Source: JBNLBS01 sp050303415
Lineage (GTDB): Bacteria > Pseudomonadota > Gammaproteobacteria > Methylococcales > Methylomonadaceae
Direction of reading: 5' to 3'
DNA length: 64,000 bases
NCBI GenBank assembly: GCA_050303415.1
Contig: JBNLBS010000002.1
Coordinates: 1-64,000 of the forward strand
The notes under the pieces were generated by a model. That model saw only the letters and a list, made by a program, of their open reading frames with translations, had not been told where the DNA came from and made no database searches. This document shows positions 52,219-61,992 of this stretch, piece after piece. The first letter of the stretch is position 1. Each line of letters starts with the position of its first letter. The position numbers were made by a program, and so were the translations under genes.

Positions 52219-53226
52219 TTAGGAATAAGCGATTAAGGCGTTTAGTTTAGCCATTGCCTCACCGGAAGCGATAACTTGTTGAGCTTTTTCGACACCTTCA
52301 GCCAGCGTGTCCGTTAAATTGGCAGCGTAAATGGCGGCACCGGCATTTAACACCACAATATCTCTGGCCGGCCCCGGCTGATTGTTTAATACCGCCTTCA
52401 CCATGGCCAGACTGGATTTAGCGCCATCCACCGCCAAAGACGATAAACTACTGCGTTGCAGGCCAAATTGTTCAGGTGTAACGGTATAGCTGGTTACCTT
52501 GCCATCTTTTAGTTCCGCAACCGAGGAGGCGGTAGCGATACTCAGCTCATCCAAACCATCATCGGCATTGACCACCAGAACATGTTTGCTGCCCAGTTTT
52601 TTTAATACCTGCGCCAAGGGCTCCAACCAGTCTTTGGAATAAACCCCAATCAATTGATTTTCCGCCCGGGCCGGATTCGACAATGGGCCTAATATATTAA
52701 ATAAAGTACGCACCCCCATTTCTTTACGCGGGCCAATGGCATATTTCATCGCACCATGATGCTTGGGGGCAAACAAGAAGCCAACACCGTTTTTATTGAC
52801 GCAATCGGCCACCTGTTCTGCGCTTAAATCAAGGTTAACACCGGCCGCTTCCAATACATCCGCACTACCTGAACTGCTGGAAACCGAACGATTACCATGT
52901 TTGGCAACCTGGCCACCGGCCGCCGCAACAACAAAAGCGCAGGTAGTGGAGATATTAAAAGTATTGGCGCCGTCACCGCCGGTGCCACAGGTATCGATGA
53001 TATGTTCACCTGTGACCTCAACCCTGCTGGCCAGCTCACGCATTACTTCGGCCGCGGCTGCTATTTCATCGATGCTTTCACCTTTACAGCGCAAGGCACA
53101 TAAAAAGCCGCCGATTTGGGCATCAGTTGCACCGCCGGTCATAATGGTGTGCATAACCGAGCGCATTTGCTCTGTGCTTAAATCCTGCTTGTTTAATATT
53201 GTTTCAAGAGCTTGTTGTATTTGCAT
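52219..53226 (-). CDS. trpD: Anthranilate phosphoribosyltransferase
   Basis: This 335-residue enzyme joins anthranilate to PRPP. Motifs are the glycine-rich DTCGTGGDGANTFNIST, AKHGNRSVSSSSGSADVLEAAG, and the MKYAIGPRKEMGVRTLFNILGPLSNPA stretch (in parts). It is a separate protein, not fused to the glutaminase. It is spaced 68 nt from trpG. Confidence 0.97.
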   Translation of the reverse strand: MQIQQALETILNKQDLSTEQMRSVMHTIMTGGATDAQIGGFLCALRCKGESIDEIAAAAEVMRELASRVEVTGEHIIDTCGTGGDGANTFNISTTCAFVVAAAGGQVAKHGNRSVSSSSGSADVLEAAGVNLDLSAEQVADCVNKNGVGFLFAPKHHGAMKYAIGPRKEMGVRTLFNILGPLSNPARAENQLIGVYSKDWLEPLAQVLKKLGSKHVLVVNADDGLDELSIATASSVAELKDGKVTSYTVTPEQFGLQRSSLSSLAVDGAKSSLAMVKAVLNNQPGPARDIVVLNAGAAIYAANLTDTLAEGVEKAQQVIASGEAMAKLNALIAYS

Positions 53227-53294
53227 GTTTCTTCTGCTTGTTCTCGTTCCCGTGCTCCCACGCCCCCATTGGGCATCAAAGGGAATGAAGAAGC

Positions 53295-53888
53295 TTAATT
53301 CCGCTCCAAAAAGTTTCTTAACATATCATGGCCATGTTCGGTCAGGATCGATTCAGGATGAAACTGCACACCTTCCACATCCAGATGTCTATGCCGAACG
53401 CCCATGATTTCTTCCCGGTCGCCGTTTTCATCCTGTGTCCAGGCAGTGACTTCCAGACAGTCCGGCAAAGTGTCCTGATCGATTACCAGCGAGTGATAAC
53501 GGGTGGCAACAAAAGGATTATTTAAGCCTTTGAATACCCCCAGATTCTGATGATAAACGTCCGAGGTTTTGCCATGCATAATGCTTTTGGCATGGACAAT
53601 TTTACCGCCGAAAGCATGACCGATACTTTGATGGCCCAGGCAGACGCCTAAAATAGGCAGTTTACCGGCAAAATGTAAAATCGTGTCAACTGAGATACCG
53701 GCTTCATTCGGAGTACATGGCCCAGGCGAGATCACAATTTTGTCAGGGTTTAAAGCAGCGATATCCGCCACGCTGACCTGGTCATTCCGCACCACGGTGA
53801 CATCAGCCCCCAACTCGCCAAAATATTGGACCAGATTGTAAGTAAACGAGTCATAATTATCCACCATGACTACTTTTACCGCACTCAT
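53295..53888 (-). CDS. trpG: Anthranilate synthase glutamine amidotransferase component
   Basis: This 197-residue class I glutaminase has DNYDSFTYNLVQYF at the N-terminus, the nucleophile Cys in GVCLGHQSIG, and the His-Glu pair in VQFHPESI. It overlaps trpE by 4 nt, which supports a TrpG role, though such proteins often serve 4-amino-4-deoxychorismate synthase too (PabA). Confidence 0.95.
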   Translation of the reverse strand: MSAVKVVMVDNYDSFTYNLVQYFGELGADVTVVRNDQVSVADIAALNPDKIVISPGPCTPNEAGISVDTILHFAGKLPILGVCLGHQSIGHAFGGKIVHAKSIMHGKTSDVYHQNLGVFKGLNNPFVATRYHSLVIDQDTLPDCLEVTAWTQDENGDREEIMGVRHRHLDVEGVQFHPESILTEHGHDMLRNFLERN

Positions 53889-55372
53889 GCTTTTTCTCCT
53901 TCCAAACCGGCTTCCGCCATTGCGACTGCACGGAACACCGCACGTCCTTTATTCATGGTTTCATCCCATTCATTTCTCGGTATCGAATCATAGACAATAC
54001 CGGCACCTGCTTGAATATGCAGGGTTTCATCTTTAATTACCGCTGTTCTAATGGCGATCGCCGTATCCAGATTGCCGGACCAGGCGATATAACCCACAGC
54101 ACCGGAATACACCCCGCGCTTGACCGGCTCCAGTTCGTCAATAATTTCCATTGCTCTGATTTTCGGCGCCCCACTGACTGTTCCGGCCGGAAAGGTTGCC
54201 GCCAGTACATCAAAGGCATCCTTACCTTTTTGCAGACGACCGGTGACATTAGACACAATATGCATCACATGTGAATAGCGTTCGATGATCATTTTGTCGG
54301 TCAGGTTAACACTGCCGATTTCCGACACCCGCCCCGCATCGTTACGCCCCAAATCAATTAACATTAAGTGTTCAGCCAGTTCTTTTGGATCGGCCAGCAG
54401 GTCTTTTTCCAGCATTTGATCCTGTTCAGGCGTTGCACCTCTGGGCCGTGTGCCTGCAATAGGCCGCACAGTTACCGTATCGTCTTCCAATCTAACCAGA
54501 ATTTCCGGTGATGAACCGACCACATGAAAATCATCCAGATTCAGATAATACATATAAGGCGAAGGATTTAAACAACGCAACGAACGGTATAAATCCAAGG
54601 GTGAAGCCGTAAAAGGAATGGACATACGCTGTGACAGAACCACCTGCATCACATCACCGGCAACAATATATTCTTTCGCCTTTAATACCGCATCTTCAAA
54701 ACCTTGTTGGGTAAAACCGGAAACAAAGTCCGCTTCATCCACTTGCTTGCTTTGATTATGGCCATTGGACTTGGCTTTTAAATCACGTAATTTAACCACC
54801 AGCTCATCCAACCGGGCCTTAGCCTTGTTATAAGCATCATCGTCTTCCGGATTGGCATGGGTTAACAGCAGCATTTTGCCGGACAGGTTATCAAACACCA
54901 GCATTTCTTCGGATACCATCAGCAGGATATCCGGATTACCAATCGGGTCGTCTTTGCCCGTGGATTTTAATTTAGGCTCGATATAACCAATGGTCTCGTA
55001 GCCAAAATAGCCCACCAAACCGCCATTAAAGCGGGGCAGACCTTCAATATCCGGCACCTTAAAACGCTGTTTAAATTCATCAATCCAGATTAACGGGTTT
55101 TCATGACGGATAGTTTCCTGAATCTCGCCATTTTTTTCCACACAAATATCATTGGCAAAAATCTTAATAATAGTCTGACAAGGCAAGCCAATAATCGAAT
55201 ACCGCCCCCATTGTTCTCCGCCGTGCACCGATTCAAACAGGTATGAATACGCGCCATCAGCCAACTTTAAATAGGCGCTTAACGGTGTATCCAAATCAGC
55301 CAGTATTTCCCGGCTAATGGGGATTCGGTTGTAGCCCTGCCGGGCATATTGTTCAAATTGTTCTGGAGTCAT
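53885..55372 (-). CDS. trpE: Anthranilate synthase component I
   Basis: This 495-residue chorismate-utilising enzyme has an N-terminal tryptophan-inhibition site with SYLFESVHGGEQWGRYS. The catalytic C-terminal half has PIAGTRPRG, DLGRNDAGRV and GTVSGAPKIRAMEII. It is the first gene of trpEGDC. In the 190-nt region before it I found no leader peptide with tandem Trp codons, so attenuation of the E. coli kind is not evident. Confidence 0.96.
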   Translation of the reverse strand: MTPEQFEQYARQGYNRIPISREILADLDTPLSAYLKLADGAYSYLFESVHGGEQWGRYSIIGLPCQTIIKIFANDICVEKNGEIQETIRHENPLIWIDEFKQRFKVPDIEGLPRFNGGLVGYFGYETIGYIEPKLKSTGKDDPIGNPDILLMVSEEMLVFDNLSGKMLLLTHANPEDDDAYNKAKARLDELVVKLRDLKAKSNGHNQSKQVDEADFVSGFTQQGFEDAVLKAKEYIVAGDVMQVVLSQRMSIPFTASPLDLYRSLRCLNPSPYMYYLNLDDFHVVGSSPEILVRLEDDTVTVRPIAGTRPRGATPEQDQMLEKDLLADPKELAEHLMLIDLGRNDAGRVSEIGSVNLTDKMIIERYSHVMHIVSNVTGRLQKGKDAFDVLAATFPAGTVSGAPKIRAMEIIDELEPVKRGVYSGAVGYIAWSGNLDTAIAIRTAVIKDETLHIQAGAGIVYDSIPRNEWDETMNKGRAVFRAVAMAEAGLEGEKA

Positions 55373-55562
55373 TACTAATGTTTTTATTTAATTATTTTGT
55401 CATCTTCAGCATGTGTTCCTATCCAGAACCACAGTAGATAGCTGGTTTTAAAGCAGGCTAGTTATAACCCGGTTTTATAAACGGAACATTATATCTTTTT
55501 TTTTCAACTTCATCTTCGTTATACAATAAGCGGCCCAAAAAAAAATCAGGAATGCTAAAGCA

Positions 55563-56429
55563 ATGAAATTGGTCACTTTTACCCATAATAACGACAGCCG
55601 TGTTGGTGCAGTCGTTGATAATATGGTCGTCGACAGTAAAAATACTGCCGACATACCGTCCACCATGATCGATTTTTTATCCGCCGGTGAATCGGCAATT
55701 TCTGCAATGCAGCGACTTATAACAAGCGGTCAACAGCGTATCGCTCTGGATCAGGTCAAACTGCAGGCACCGGTGCCAAGACCGGGTAAATTTTTGGGTA
55801 TCAGCCTTAATTATGCCGATCATATCAACGAAACGGGCTTGGAAAAACCGGAATATCCAACCTTTTTTACCAAACAGAGCAGCTGTGTCATTGCCGATGG
55901 CGAAGCCATTCATCGGCCCAAAGTATCGGAAAAAGTCGATTATGAAGGCGAACTGGCGCTGGTAATCGGCACCCGCTGTCGTCATGTATCCCTGGCAGAC
56001 GCACCCAAAATGATTGTCGGTTATACCATTGCCAATGACGTGTCGGTACGCGACTGGCAAATCCGCTCCCCCACCTGGATGCTGGGAAAATCATTCGACA
56101 CCCACGGCCCGCTGGGTCCATGGTTAGTCACGGCTGACGAAATCCCGGACCCGCACAATTTAAATATTAAAACCTGGATAGATGATGAGCTGCGGCAAAA
56201 CTCCAACACCCGGCATATGATTTTTAACTGTTATGAAATGATCGCCTATCTGAGTCAGGCAATGACACTGGAACCGGGCGATGTGATTGCCACCGGAACA
56301 CCCAGCGGCGTAGGGGTAAAAATGAAACCCCGCGGCTACATGAAACCCGGACAGACCGCTCGCATTGAAATTGAAAAAATAGGAATCTTGAGTAATCCGG
56401 TGATTGAAGAACCGGACTTTTCATATTAA
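55563..56429 (+). CDS. Fumarylacetoacetate hydrolase family protein
   Basis: This 288-residue protein has the FAH fold: GKFLGISLNYADH, the metal-binding VDYEGELALVIG, DVSVRDWQ with the Mg ligand Asp, and GDVIATGTPSGVG. Relatives include acylpyruvate hydrolase, oxaloacetate decarboxylase and 2-hydroxyhepta-2,4-diene-1,7-dioate isomerase. The substrate cannot be settled here, and no aromatic-degradation genes are near. It is divergent from trpE. Confidence 0.88.
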   Translation: MKLVTFTHNNDSRVGAVVDNMVVDSKNTADIPSTMIDFLSAGESAISAMQRLITSGQQRIALDQVKLQAPVPRPGKFLGISLNYADHINETGLEKPEYPTFFTKQSSCVIADGEAIHRPKVSEKVDYEGELALVIGTRCRHVSLADAPKMIVGYTIANDVSVRDWQIRSPTWMLGKSFDTHGPLGPWLVTADEIPDPHNLNIKTWIDDELRQNSNTRHMIFNCYEMIAYLSQAMTLEPGDVIATGTPSGVGVKMKPRGYMKPGQTARIEIEKIGILSNPVIEEPDFSY

Positions 56430-56576
56430 AACTTTATAAGTTTCATGCTCGTAACCACAGAACTCGCAAACCGGTAATGAATTTTCAATTCTAATTAGAA
56501 TTGCTTCTGTGGTTGCAGAAGTCGAACATAACCCGACAATTACAGTCCAATTTTTATTTTCTATCGAGTCACACCT

Positions 56577-57710
56577 GTGCCGCCACTTAGCCTCTATATC
56601 CACATTCCCTGGTGTATTCAAAAATGCCCTTATTGTGACTTTAACTCGCATGCAGTTAAGGGTGATTTGCCTGAATCAGCGTATATCGATGCGTTGTTAG
56701 CCGATTTACAGCAGGATATTGCACAGTTTCAAATTAACCGCCCTATACATAGTATTTTTATTGGTGGCGGAACCCCCAGCCTGTTTTCACCGGCATCCTT
56801 GGATCGTCTATTGCAGGGCATTAAACAATGTACGGCAACCAATGAAGCGCTGGAAATTACATTGGAAGCCAATCCCGGCACCTTTGAAAGCAATAAATTT
56901 GCGGAGTTCAAAGCATGCGGCATTAACCGCTTATCCATTGGTGTTCAAAGCTTTAACGATCAGCATTTAAACAAGCTGGGCCGGATTCATTCGGGTCAAG
57001 AGGCTATTCGCGCAGCAGAAATAGCCCATCAATCCGGATTTGAAAATTTTAATCTGGATTTAATGTTTGGCCTGCCCAATGAGGATGAAGTCAGCAGCGA
57101 AACCGATATTAAGACCGCTATCCGCCTTAATCCCAGCCACATCTCTTTTTACCAGTTAACCCTGGAACCGAATACCTATTTTCATAAATACCCTCCGAAA
57201 CTGCCGGATGATGACAGTATTTTTAACCGGCAAAGAAAGGCACAACAACGATTATCCGCACACCACTATCAGCAATATGAAATTTCCGCTTACAGCCAGG
57301 CAAACAGGCAATGCCAGCATAATTTAAACTACTGGCAGTTTGGTGATTATCTAGGGATAGGCGCGGGAGCGCACGGCAAGATCAGTCTATCCATGCCGGA
57401 TAAAATTATGCGTTATGCCAAGCCTAAACAGCCTGAGCAATATGTAAAACAGGTCGGGCAGGCAACCCAAGCCCATGCCATTGCCCAACAGGAGCTGCCA
57501 CTGGAATTTATTATGAACCAGTTGCGCCTTAAACAGGGTTTTACTCTGGCGCACTACCAAGCGGTTACCGGGCTGGATCCCGACACCTTGCAGCCGGCAT
57601 TAACCCAGTGTGTAACGCAAAGCTTATTGCTGCAACAGCAGGATCATTTTGCCTGTAGCGAGCAAGGCTGGCTGTTTCTGGATTCGATTTTAGAAAAATT
57701 TATCGGCTAA
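56577..57710 (+). CDS. hemW: Radical SAM haem chaperone HemW
   Basis: This 377-residue protein starts at a GTG. The radical SAM motif is IPWCIQKCPYCDFNSH with Cys13, Cys17 and Cys20 (C-x3-C-x2-C). FIGGGTPSLFSP and NLDLMFGLPNE are further conserved blocks, and the HemN-like C-terminal domain is at about 300-377. HemW is a haem-trafficking relative of HemN and not the coproporphyrinogen dehydrogenase itself. It is followed by pyrE after 52 nt. Confidence 0.95.
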   Translation: MPPLSLYIHIPWCIQKCPYCDFNSHAVKGDLPESAYIDALLADLQQDIAQFQINRPIHSIFIGGGTPSLFSPASLDRLLQGIKQCTATNEALEITLEANPGTFESNKFAEFKACGINRLSIGVQSFNDQHLNKLGRIHSGQEAIRAAEIAHQSGFENFNLDLMFGLPNEDEVSSETDIKTAIRLNPSHISFYQLTLEPNTYFHKYPPKLPDDDSIFNRQRKAQQRLSAHHYQQYEISAYSQANRQCQHNLNYWQFGDYLGIGAGAHGKISLSMPDKIMRYAKPKQPEQYVKQVGQATQAHAIAQQELPLEFIMNQLRLKQGFTLAHYQAVTGLDPDTLQPALTQCVTQSLLLQQQDHFACSEQGWLFLDSILEKFIG

Positions 57711-57762
57711 GCAGCAAGCGGTTATAATAACCGGCTCCAAACAGTCTTTATAACCCTGAACC

Positions 57763-58407
57763 ATGCTTGATTATCAAAAAGATTTTATCCGTTATGCGCT
57801 GGATTGCGGCGTGCTTAAATTTGGTGAATTCACTTTAAAATCCGGGCGGATCAGCCCCTATTTCTTTAACACCGGCCTGTTCAACACCGGCGCACAACTG
57901 GGAAAATTAGGGCAATTTTACGCTCAAGCATTGATTCAGTCAGAGCTTGATATCGATATTCTGTATGGTCCGGCCTATAAAGGTATTCCTCTGGTCAGTG
58001 CGACATCCATTGCTTACGCTCAGCTCACCGGAAACGATATTCCTTTTGCCTTTAATCGCAAAGAAGCCAAAGACCACGGCGAAGGCGGCATGATTGTCGG
58101 TTCCGAACTCAAAGGCAATGCCTTAATTCTGGACGATGTAATCAGTGCCGGCACCTCAGTACGTGAATCCGTTGAGCTGATTAAAGCCGCCAATGCCACA
58201 CCGGCAGGCGTGTTAATTTCTCTGGATCGTCAGGAAAAAGGCTTGAATGATATTTCCGCCATTGAAGAAGTCAGCCAACAATTTAATATGCCGGTCATTG
58301 CCATTATCTCACTGGAACTGATAATTGAGTTTTTAGAGCATGATGCCGAATTTAATCAGCATCTGGATGCAATTAAGGCGTATAGAGAGAAATACGGCAC
58401 CAATTAA
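57763..58407 (+). CDS. pyrE: Orotate phosphoribosyltransferase
   Basis: This 214-residue pyrimidine-synthesis enzyme has YGPAYKGIPLVSATSIAYA, FNRKEAKDHGEGG (the flexible catalytic loop) and the PRPP motif ALILDDVISAGTSVRES. Length and order match PyrE throughout. It ends at a 12-bp hairpin (58418-58445) shared with the convergent gene. Confidence 0.97.
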   Translation: MLDYQKDFIRYALDCGVLKFGEFTLKSGRISPYFFNTGLFNTGAQLGKLGQFYAQALIQSELDIDILYGPAYKGIPLVSATSIAYAQLTGNDIPFAFNRKEAKDHGEGGMIVGSELKGNALILDDVISAGTSVRESVELIKAANATPAGVLISLDRQEKGLNDISAIEEVSQQFNMPVIAIISLELIIEFLEHDAEFNQHLDAIKAYREKYGTN

Positions 58408-58417
58408 ATCGAGTAAC

Positions 58418-58445
58418 GCAGTGTCTTGTCTCAACAGGACACTGC
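58418..58445. terminator. Convergent terminator hairpin after pyrE
   Basis: GCAGTGTCTTGT (58418-58429) pairs with ACAGGACACTGC (58434-58445), 12 bp with one G-U pair and a 4-nt loop, between pyrE and the convergent DUF1840 gene. Confidence 0.7.
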
Positions 58446-58451
58446 AACTCT

Positions 58452-58748
58452 CTATTTATCCCACATAACATTGCATTTTTCTTTTGCCGCCGCTGTTAGC
58501 AATTCAATCAAAGGCAACGCACGATGGGCCAGGCTGACAACAGGCTCGCCGTCCTCATCATTTAATTCAGACGCCTCCTTTTCTGTCTGTATGGCACTTT
58601 GCAAACGCTCCAATGCCGTTTGAACATCTTCGGCCAGGATAGCGCCGGGCACAGAGCCGCTATGCCCCATCAGTTTGATCAAACGAACCGCAACATCACC
58701 AAACATGGTTATATCTGAGTAGGCGCTCGTTGAAAAAGTAACTAACAT
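58452..58748 (-). CDS. DUF1840 domain-containing protein
   Basis: This 98-residue protein matches the small DUF1840 family: MLVTFSTSAYSDITMFGDVAVRLIKLMGHSGSVPGAI (in parts), AEDVQTALERL, and the C-terminal SLAHRALPLIELLTAAAKE. A GGAGG ribosome site precedes the start. Function is unknown and no catalytic motif is visible. Confidence 0.88.
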   Translation of the reverse strand: MLVTFSTSAYSDITMFGDVAVRLIKLMGHSGSVPGAILAEDVQTALERLQSAIQTEKEASELNDEDGEPVVSLAHRALPLIELLTAAAKEKCNVMWDK

Positions 58749-58822
58749 AATTCCCTCCTGGTTTCAGATTAATTTGAAAAATGGCCGGACTGGTTTGAAT
58801 ACAAATGCCGCTACTTAATTTC

Positions 58823-59764
58823 TTAACCGGTTTCCGGGAGAAAACTAGGCATACTAATACCCTTGAAACCGGGAAACTCACCCCAGACTTGCTTAAGATG
58901 AATTTCTACATTAATAGCATGCCAGGAATACATTTGCTCAATCATTTTCCTTTTTTCTATTGGAATGGAAAAAAGCACCCAGGTTCCGCTAAATCTTTCT
59001 AATTCCTTTCTAATGAGCGCGATCGCAATTTCTTCCGTTTTGGCAACACAAGGCCCAAGCATATTTAGTGCCGGATGTTTCACTGAGATCATAAAGCCTT
59101 CTATTTGTTGCTGGTCATTTTCATAAATGGAAGCATTAAGTACGTTGCCCGGATTCTCTATCGCATAGCGATAATCAATTTCCCGCCGTATTCCGCTGAC
59201 CTCCATCTCCAGATCCCCCATCTTTTCTATATCTGCCAGCATCGCACCCCGTACCTGCGCGTCCCCGTTTATACCAACATCAGACAGTCCCGTGCTTGAA
59301 ACATTGATAACCATATCAAGATAGGTCATCCGTGGTATAAATCCGGCCCGACTATATAATGAAAAGGAGTCCATATTCATGGCACTGCTGACTAAACGAC
59401 AGGATTTATAATTATTGTTTTTTGTATAGTCAATAATATAGTTGACCAGCTGTTTACCAACACCACGACCGGCATAACTCGGATGCACACTCATAATCCC
59501 TAGGGATACGTGATGTTCTCTTGGGTGATAAAAGCACGACCCCATCATTCTCCCGGTTTTATTATCAAAAGCCGCAATACTGCAACCTGGAGACAGATCG
59601 TTATAGATTTCATAAAATATTGAGGTTTCTATAGGTTGACACGAAAAATAATCCTTTCCCCAGCCATGTTTCCAATACCAGGAATTAAATGCCGTGTATA
59701 AAAGATCAGCATGCTCAGAAACATCCTCAGCATCAATGGGTCGAAGTATTATTGATTTTCTCAT
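58823..59764 (-). CDS. GNAT family N-acetyltransferase
   Basis: This 313-residue protein has a complete GNAT domain in its first half, with the acetyl-CoA motif SVHPSYAGRGVGKQLV (about 113-128) and LYSRAGFIPRM. A second, degenerate GNAT-like half follows (about 165-300). The substrate is unknown. Its start is divergent from the Arg-rich small gene, with a 219-nt gap that contains no recognised feature. Confidence 0.85.
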   Translation of the reverse strand: MRKSIILRPIDAEDVSEHADLLYTAFNSWYWKHGWGKDYFSCQPIETSIFYEIYNDLSPGCSIAAFDNKTGRMMGSCFYHPREHHVSLGIMSVHPSYAGRGVGKQLVNYIIDYTKNNNYKSCRLVSSAMNMDSFSLYSRAGFIPRMTYLDMVINVSSTGLSDVGINGDAQVRGAMLADIEKMGDLEMEVSGIRREIDYRYAIENPGNVLNASIYENDQQQIEGFMISVKHPALNMLGPCVAKTEEIAIALIRKELERFSGTWVLFSIPIEKRKMIEQMYSWHAINVEIHLKQVWGEFPGFKGISMPSFLPETG

Positions 59765-59983
59765 AGGTTAAAGTTTGATTCCTACGCTACCGAGATAATT
59801 TATTGCCAAACTGTTCAATTGTAAGGCCAGCCCCTCATTTCTTGCTGTGTTTTTATCATCATTCCAAGCGTATCCACCAGCAGCTTACCCCTGTAAAATC
59901 ATCAACAAACACCCTAACCCATTGAACTTATTATATTTTGGCGTATCTAATCGTTTATAACTCTTTATATACAATTTCTAGTT

Positions 59984-60289
59984 ATGATAAGCGGTAATTT
60001 AAGACAACACCACAGACGCTTGATGAATCGTCGTATTAAAGAAAGGCGCTCAATCGAATATCAATTCGGGAGCACAGCTTGGCTGGGCAGGGTTCGACAG
60101 GGTTATCAATTATGGCCAAAGCTGGACAGGCGCAAAACCGATAGACGCAGCCAGGACCGTAGAAGGATAAATCGCCGTGCTCAAAATATAAAAATGAAAC
60201 ACGCTAAAAATCAATTAACGCCACAAAATTTATTAACCGCAGAAGAAAAACAAATGCTTAACGATTTAATGAGGGAGGATACGCCTTAA
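59984..60289 (+). CDS. Small Arg-rich hypothetical protein
   Basis: This 101-residue protein has no recognised family. The central part repeats R-R-x-x-D-R-R (LDRRKTDRRSQDRRRINRR, about 51-70), and a similar RRIKERR lies at about 15-22. The C-terminal 25 residues form an acidic helix (LTAEEKQMLNDLMRED). It may bind nucleic acid or an acidic partner. The start could also be the ATG at 60023. A terminator with a long T-run follows, which supports a real transcript. Confidence 0.55.
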   Translation: MISGNLRQHHRRLMNRRIKERRSIEYQFGSTAWLGRVRQGYQLWPKLDRRKTDRRSQDRRRINRRAQNIKMKHAKNQLTPQNLLTAEEKQMLNDLMREDTP

Positions 60290-60299
60290 CCTTGCAGGA

Positions 60300-60333
60300 C
60301 AGGCATTCAGCAAACTGCCTGGTTCTTTTTTTT
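60300..60333 (+). terminator. Rho-independent terminator of the Arg-rich gene
   Basis: CAGGCA (60300-60305) pairs with TGCCTG (60316-60321), followed by GTTC and eight T. It overlaps the last codons of the convergent gene at 60307. Confidence 0.8.
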
Positions 60334-60732
60334 CATAGAGACTAAATAATCACCTGATTCGATTTGAATTAGATTTGAAACATTGTAATTAAACAGATAA
60401 ACCCATGCCGTAATACTGCCACCTTCAAAAAGTGAAATCGGAACCTGTTTTCTTTCATACTCATGTGGCTCAGGATAATGCGCCGCACACTCTTCATAAT
60501 CATCTAATGCTGAAAACACCAATTCTCTGCTATTTATTCTATAAAGCTCTCCGAAAACCTTATCATTTTGGCCTAATGATTCAATAGCCCCCGGATAGCC
60601 ATCAACTTCATATAACTTACCTTGCAGATAGCCCTCAGCAAAAAATTGGCAATGGCGGGCAAGTATATAATACATACTTGAAGCCGCTTCCTTTCGCAAA
60701 GAGCCATAAACAAAAATAAACTCATTAGTCAT
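60307..60732 (-). CDS. Gamma-glutamylcyclotransferase family protein
   Basis: This 141-residue protein has the GGCT/AIG2 fold. The N-terminal VYGSLRK (8-14) forms the pocket, and the acid/base Glu is in DDYEE (about 77-81). Such enzymes release 5-oxoproline from gamma-glutamyl compounds. The exact substrate is unknown. Its 3' end overlaps the terminator of the convergent gene. Confidence 0.88.
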   Translation of the reverse strand: MTNEFIFVYGSLRKEAASSMYYILARHCQFFAEGYLQGKLYEVDGYPGAIESLGQNDKVFGELYRINSRELVFSALDDYEECAAHYPEPHEYERKQVPISLFEGGSITAWVYLFNYNVSNLIQIESGDYLVSMKKKNQAVC

Positions 60733-61007
60733 GAAAATTCCTTATTTTCTTTGGATTCAATTTTCCCCTTTCGTTCATCTTTAATATACATTACGGAATT
60801 ATTTTTTCGCATCTGAACTTTGAATAAATCACTTACCTGACCTGATGCTGACTATCAGATGATTTGCCCATAACCCTATCCCAAAAGCCCTGTGTAATTT
60901 TTTACTCAGAATTTGATCTATAAACAACTCAATTTCGTTAATTAATCTCTTGATTCTGTTATTTTGAAATCAAAGGATAACATCATAAATTCCATCAACA
61001 TTTAACA
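60733..61007. other. AT-rich intergenic region, no gene seen
   Basis: This 275-bp stretch between the cyclotransferase and DUF817 genes has no open frame with a ribosome site, no tRNA and no strong hairpin. It should contain the promoter of the cyclotransferase gene on its left end. Confidence 0.5.
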
Positions 61008-61838
61008 TCACCTTCTGCTAAGCAGGCTCGATATCCACTGTGTTCGCTGGACGGCCTGAGTCTTGCGCTTTTCAACATTATTGATTAGTGAAACCAACAC
61101 AAAGCTTAAAAGCATTAATAAGAACCATGAACTTAATTTAGCAAGGGGCACCATTTGCCATTCTTTGGCTTGATTGGGATAAATCCAGATATTTGTGTAA
61201 GTGGCGATATTTTCAGCAAACCATATAAATAATGACACTAAAAACCATCCGACTAAAATAGGCATTTGGCGATGGTTTTTTGTGATTTTAAAATAGATGT
61301 TTGTTTGATAAAACATCAATACGGTTAAGCCTAATAACACCCACCTAAAATCCCAAATATAATGATGGGTAAAGAAATTTATGTAAATTAGTATTACCAG
61401 TAAAACAGTGAAAACTTTTGGCGGGTAATGAGAATACTCAAACCCAAAAATTCGCCATATTCTTACAATGTAGCTGCCGACTGCGCTGTACATAAACCCT
61501 GTGAACAATGGTACATTTCCTATCCCAAAGAGATATTCTTCCGGGTACGTCCAGGAGCCAATGGCATCCGAAGTCTTAAACAGCTCCATAACAGTGGCGA
61601 CAAGGTGAAAGACAATGATAACAATGGATTCTCTGATTGTTTCCAGCTTGGTAACCAATAGTAAGATTTGAAACACTATAGCGGCGAGAAATATAAAATC
61701 ATAGCGGTGAAGGCTGTTCAATGGATACCAATAGCGACTGATAATCATCACGGCTAAAAGAAAACCACCGAAAATACTGGCATAAGCTTGTTTTAGCCCA
61801 AAAAGCCAGATTTCATAAAAAAAATGTTTGATTTCCAT
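61008..61838 (-). CDS. DUF817 family membrane protein
   Basis: This 276-residue protein is counted from the ATG at 61838 (MEIKHFFYEIWLFGLKQ), and a 10-residue extension is less likely. About eight TM segments are visible. Family blocks are QAYASIFGGFLLAVMI, ATVMELFKTSDAIGSWTYPEE and PLFTGFMYSAVGSYIVRIWR, where Glu, His, Trp and Tyr line the membrane face. Function is unknown and no partner is nearby. Confidence 0.88.
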   Translation of the reverse strand: MEIKHFFYEIWLFGLKQAYASIFGGFLLAVMIISRYWYPLNSLHRYDFIFLAAIVFQILLLVTKLETIRESIVIIVFHLVATVMELFKTSDAIGSWTYPEEYLFGIGNVPLFTGFMYSAVGSYIVRIWRIFGFEYSHYPPKVFTVLLVILIYINFFTHHYIWDFRWVLLGLTVLMFYQTNIYFKITKNHRQMPILVGWFLVSLFIWFAENIATYTNIWIYPNQAKEWQMVPLAKLSSWFLLMLLSFVLVSLINNVEKRKTQAVQRTQWISSLLSRR

Positions 61839-61992
61839 AATTCTCTTTTGAATAGCTAAAGGATGCAAGTGGGGCGCAACCTAACATGCTAACGGCCTAA
61901 ATCTGTCGATTATTTATATCTATCTTGTTTGAAGTCCTGCTTTTATAAGGACTGCCATTAAATTAACAGCAGCCCCTTAAACCTGTTAATTT

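Noticed and set aside
55373..55562. Tryptophan leader peptide and attenuator before trpE.
   Set aside because: No short frame with tandem Trp codons and no alternating stem pair was found on the minus strand.
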